Below, one piece after another: positions 12,731 through 14,741 of a stretch of DNA of 14,741 bases (position 1 is its first letter; each line of letters opens with the position of its first letter). Made by a program: the position numbers and the translations under genes. Source of the DNA: Clostridia bacterium. Its GTDB lineage: Bacteria > Bacillota > Clostridia > UBA1381. The notes below the pieces were generated by a model. The model ran no database searches. It was given only the letters and a program-made list of their open reading frames with translations, and was not told where the DNA came from. The stretch spans positions 1-14,741 of the forward strand of contig CAAGKL010000230.1 of assembly GCA_900770405.1 (NCBI GenBank), written 5' to 3'.

Positions 12731-14452
12731 ATGCGAAATAAGCTATGGTGCTATAAAAACAGGGGCACCGACCTTGAAGAACTGAATAGATTTTCCGCCG
12801 CGGCGCAGATTCCGCTGCCGATTGCGCAGATTTTAAAAAACCGCGGCATTACCGACCCGCACGCGGCGCGCATTTTCCTGAAAAAGCCCCTCGAGGGTAT
12901 TCATAACCCCTTTGAGCTGCCCGACATGAGGCTTGCGGCGGAGCGAATAAAGAAGGCGGTGGAGGACGGCGAGAAAATAGTGGTCTACGGCGATTACGAC
13001 GTGGACGGCGTGACCTCGACAGTGATTTTGTACAGCTTTTTGAAAAAGCTCGGCGCGAACGCGGAGTATTATATCCCCGACCGCGTGAGCGAGGGCTACG
13101 GCATAAATATTATGGCGATAAACCGCATCGCGCGCGGCGGCGCAAAGCTGATGGTCACGGTTGACTGCGGCGTGACCGCGGTCGGCGAGGTGGAATTTGC
13201 GCGTACGCAGGCGCTCGATGTGATTATAACTGACCACCACACCTGCAAGGACGAGCTCCCGCGCGCGGTCGCGGTAGTGAACCCGAAGCGCCCCGACTCG
13301 GAATATCCGTTTTCCGAGCTGTGCGGCGCGGGCGTTGCGTTCAAGCTGGTTATGGCGATTGCGATGGAGATGGGCAGACCCGCGCGCGAGGTTTTCGATG
13401 AGTACTCGGAGCTTGCGGCGGTCGGCACGGTCGCGGATGTTGTGCCGCTTTTGGACGAAAACCGGATTATCGTCGAGCGCGGGCTCGACGTGATGCGCAC
13501 CGGCGGCAACCTCGGCGTGCATGCGCTTTTGGCGGTTTCGGGCGCGCTCGAACGCCCGATTAATTCGACCGCGATTGCCTTTTGCCTTGCGCCGCGGATT
13601 AATGCGGCGGGCAGGCTTGGCTCGTCGGGCACGGCTGTGGAGCTGCTGCTCGCGGACAATGCCGCCGATTCGGCAAGGCTCGCGGCGGAGCTTGACAGTG
13701 CGAACCGTGAGCGGCAGAAAACCGAGCAGGAAATTTTCGCCCAAGCGAATGAAACGCTTTTGAAGGACCCGCTCTTTGACAAGAAAAAGGTTATGGTGAT
13801 TGCCGGCGAGGGCTGGCATCACGGCGTAATCGGCATAGTCGCGTCGCGGCTGTGTGACAGATACTACAAGCCCTGTATTCTGATTTCCTACGAAAACGGC
13901 GTTGGAAAGGGCAGTGGACGGTCGATTGCGGGGTTTAACCTGTTCGACGCGCTCACTGCGTGTGAGGAGCACCTGACCAATTTCGGCGGTCACGCCATGG
14001 CGGCGGGACTCGGGATAAACGCGGACGAAATTGCCGCGTTCGACACGGCGATTAATAAGTACGCCGACACGGCGCTGTCGGAGGAGGATATGCTGGCGAA
14101 AATCGACATCGACTGCCGGCTGCGGCCGGAAACGGCGTCGCTCGGCTTTGCGCACGCGCTCGAGCTGCTCGAGCCGTTCGGGCAGAGCAACGAAAAGCCG
14201 GTCTTTTCGATTTTAGGCGCGCGCATAACCGCGATTGACACGGTCGGCACGGAGAATAAGCACCTGCGGGTGCGGCTTTCGGCGGGCGAGTACAGCTTCT
14301 CGGCGATAGGCTTTTCGCTGGGTGAATACAGCGCGTTTTTCCGCCGCGGAGACCCGGTGGACGCGGCATTTTCGCTCGGTGTGAATAAATATATGGGCAG
14401 CGAAAGCGTGCAGCTTTTGCTGAAGGATTTGAAAAAACATTCCCCGGCGTAA
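12731..14452 (+). CDS. recJ: Single-stranded-DNA exonuclease RecJ
   Basis: DHH-family 5'-3' exonuclease acting on single-stranded DNA in recombination and repair. The 573 residues match the usual size (577 in E. coli). The catalytic DHH domain shows GDYDVDG (87-93), VDCG (144-147) and TDHH (167-170). The DHHA1 domain shows GWHHGVIGIVASRL (361-374), GSGRS (394-398) and FGGHAMAAG (418-426). The OB-like C-terminal domain follows, and all catalytic motifs are intact. The ATG at 12731 is chosen because GGTGA lies five bases upstream; TTG at 12719 is in frame but has no binding site. It is the first gene of a unit that continues into the RelA/SpoT-type gene 21 bases downstream, a common Firmicutes neighbourhood (often with apt in between, absent here). 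Confidence 0.96.
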   Translation: MRNKLWCYKNRGTDLEELNRFSAAAQIPLPIAQILKNRGITDPHAARIFLKKPLEGIHNPFELPDMRLAAERIKKAVEDGEKIVVYGDYDVDGVTSTVILYSFLKKLGANAEYYIPDRVSEGYGINIMAINRIARGGAKLMVTVDCGVTAVGEVEFARTQALDVIITDHHTCKDELPRAVAVVNPKRPDSEYPFSELCGAGVAFKLVMAIAMEMGRPAREVFDEYSELAAVGTVADVVPLLDENRIIVERGLDVMRTGGNLGVHALLAVSGALERPINSTAIAFCLAPRINAAGRLGSSGTAVELLLADNAADSARLAAELDSANRERQKTEQEIFAQANETLLKDPLFDKKKVMVIAGEGWHHGVIGIVASRLCDRYYKPCILISYENGVGKGSGRSIAGFNLFDALTACEEHLTNFGGHAMAAGLGINADEIAAFDTAINKYADTALSEEDMLAKIDIDCRLRPETASLGFAHALELLEPFGQSNEKPVFSILGARITAIDTVGTENKHLRVRLSAGEYSFSAIGFSLGEYSAFFRRGDPVDAAFSLGVNKYMGSESVQLLLKDLKKHSPA

Positions 14453-14473
14453 GGGGAGAAGAAGGTGAGAACT

Positions 14474-14741
14474 ATGGGAGCTTCCGGTGAACTTAAATTC
14501 CCCGAAAAAGTGCCTATGGCGGCGACCGTGGACGAAAACACGGTCGAAAAAATTATAGATATGGTCAAGGGCTACGCGCCGAACTCGAACACCGACCTGG
14601 TGTATGTGGCATATCGCTTTGCGCGCGCGGCACACACGGGGCAGCGCCGCAAATCGGGAGAGCCCTATATCGAGCACCCGGTCCAGGTCGCGTATATCGC
14701 AGCGGAGCTGGAGATGGACGTTGTGGCGATTGCGGCGGCGC
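14474..14741 (+). CDS. RelA/SpoT-family (p)ppGpp synthetase/hydrolase, N terminus only
   Basis: The first 89 codons of a stringent-response enzyme that runs off the window. After a variable start of about 40 residues, YRFARAAHTGQRRKSGEPYIEHPVQVAYIAAEL (47-79) is the opening of the HD hydrolase domain, including its first metal-binding His (H54) and the RRKSGEPYIEHP motif. This suggests a bifunctional Rel rather than a small synthetase, but the synthetase and regulatory domains are out of view. ATG at 14474 with AAGGTGA upstream and GTG at 14465 with GGGGAG six bases upstream are both workable starts. It is probably co-transcribed with recJ. Confidence 0.92.
   Translation, partial: MGASGELKFPEKVPMAATVDENTVEKIIDMVKGYAPNSNTDLVYVAYRFARAAHTGQRRKSGEPYIEHPVQVAYIAAELEMDVVAIAAA

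Noticed and set aside
12833..14155. A 440-codon open frame opposite recJ
   Set aside because: Arg/His-rich shadow of an intact RecJ, without a ribosome binding site or family motifs.
1..14741. CRISPR array, phage module, toxin-antitoxin or defence cassette
   Set aside because: No regularly spaced repeats, no phage or restriction genes, and no paired small genes with toxin or antitoxin features were seen on either strand.

Overview
The window reads as a chromosomal segment of an anaerobic Clostridia bacterium, probably an Oscillospirales/Ruminococcaceae-type gut organism. The basis is a mixture of signals: strong AGGAGG-type ribosome binding sites, a DUF1540 cysteine protein, an ECF-type S component, a UgtP-like glycolipid glucosyltransferase, and recJ immediately upstream of a RelA/SpoT-family gene. 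No species can be named from the sequence alone.

Layout. (1) 1-248: the 3' end of a tRNA cluster on the + strand (a partial tRNA, tRNA-Glu(UUC), and a CAU-anticodon tRNA). (2) 249-4390: an accessory stretch beside the tRNAs. It holds a small hypothetical gene (357-698, minus), an ISAs1-type insertion sequence whose transposase is killed by a one-base deletion, an apparently intact IS256/mutator-type insertion sequence abutting or cutting the right end of the first, a structured non-coding leader with a near-consensus promoter, and an orphan membrane protein (3631-4353). A bidirectional terminator closes it. (3) 4398-8261, minus strand: a rhamnose catabolic module transcribed regulator -> rhaB -> rhaA. 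The AraC-type regulator gene and rhaB each have their own promoter, and a nearly identical 19-bp candidate operator lies at the same distance upstream of both. (4) 8341-8834: a terminator, some AT-rich spacer, and a 56-residue DUF1540 protein whose ribosome binding site lies in an 11-bp inverted repeat. (5) 8857-10505, minus: a UgtP/MGDG-synthase-like glucosyltransferase tightly coupled to a PduO-type cobalamin adenosyltransferase. (6) 10577-12365, plus: a three-gene operon with a degenerate class I glutamine-amidotransferase-like protein lacking all three catalytic residues, an ECF-type S component, and hypoxanthine phosphoribosyltransferase, closed by a strong terminator. (7) 12392-12529, minus: a 45-residue Asn/Gln-rich protein with a structured leader that includes an internal terminator-like hairpin. 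(8) 12672-14741, plus: a promoter, recJ, and the first 89 codons of a RelA/SpoT-type (p)ppGpp enzyme running off the end.

How it fits together: RhaA converts L-rhamnose to L-rhamnulose and RhaB phosphorylates it. The aldolase (rhaD) and a transporter are not in the window. The purine-salvage operon and the recJ-rel pair look like housekeeping genes. The most unusual items are the amidotransferase-like pseudoenzyme beside hpt, the duplicated operator of the rhamnose regulator, and the RNA structures in front of two very small proteins. I saw no CRISPR array, phage module, toxin-antitoxin pair or obvious defence system.
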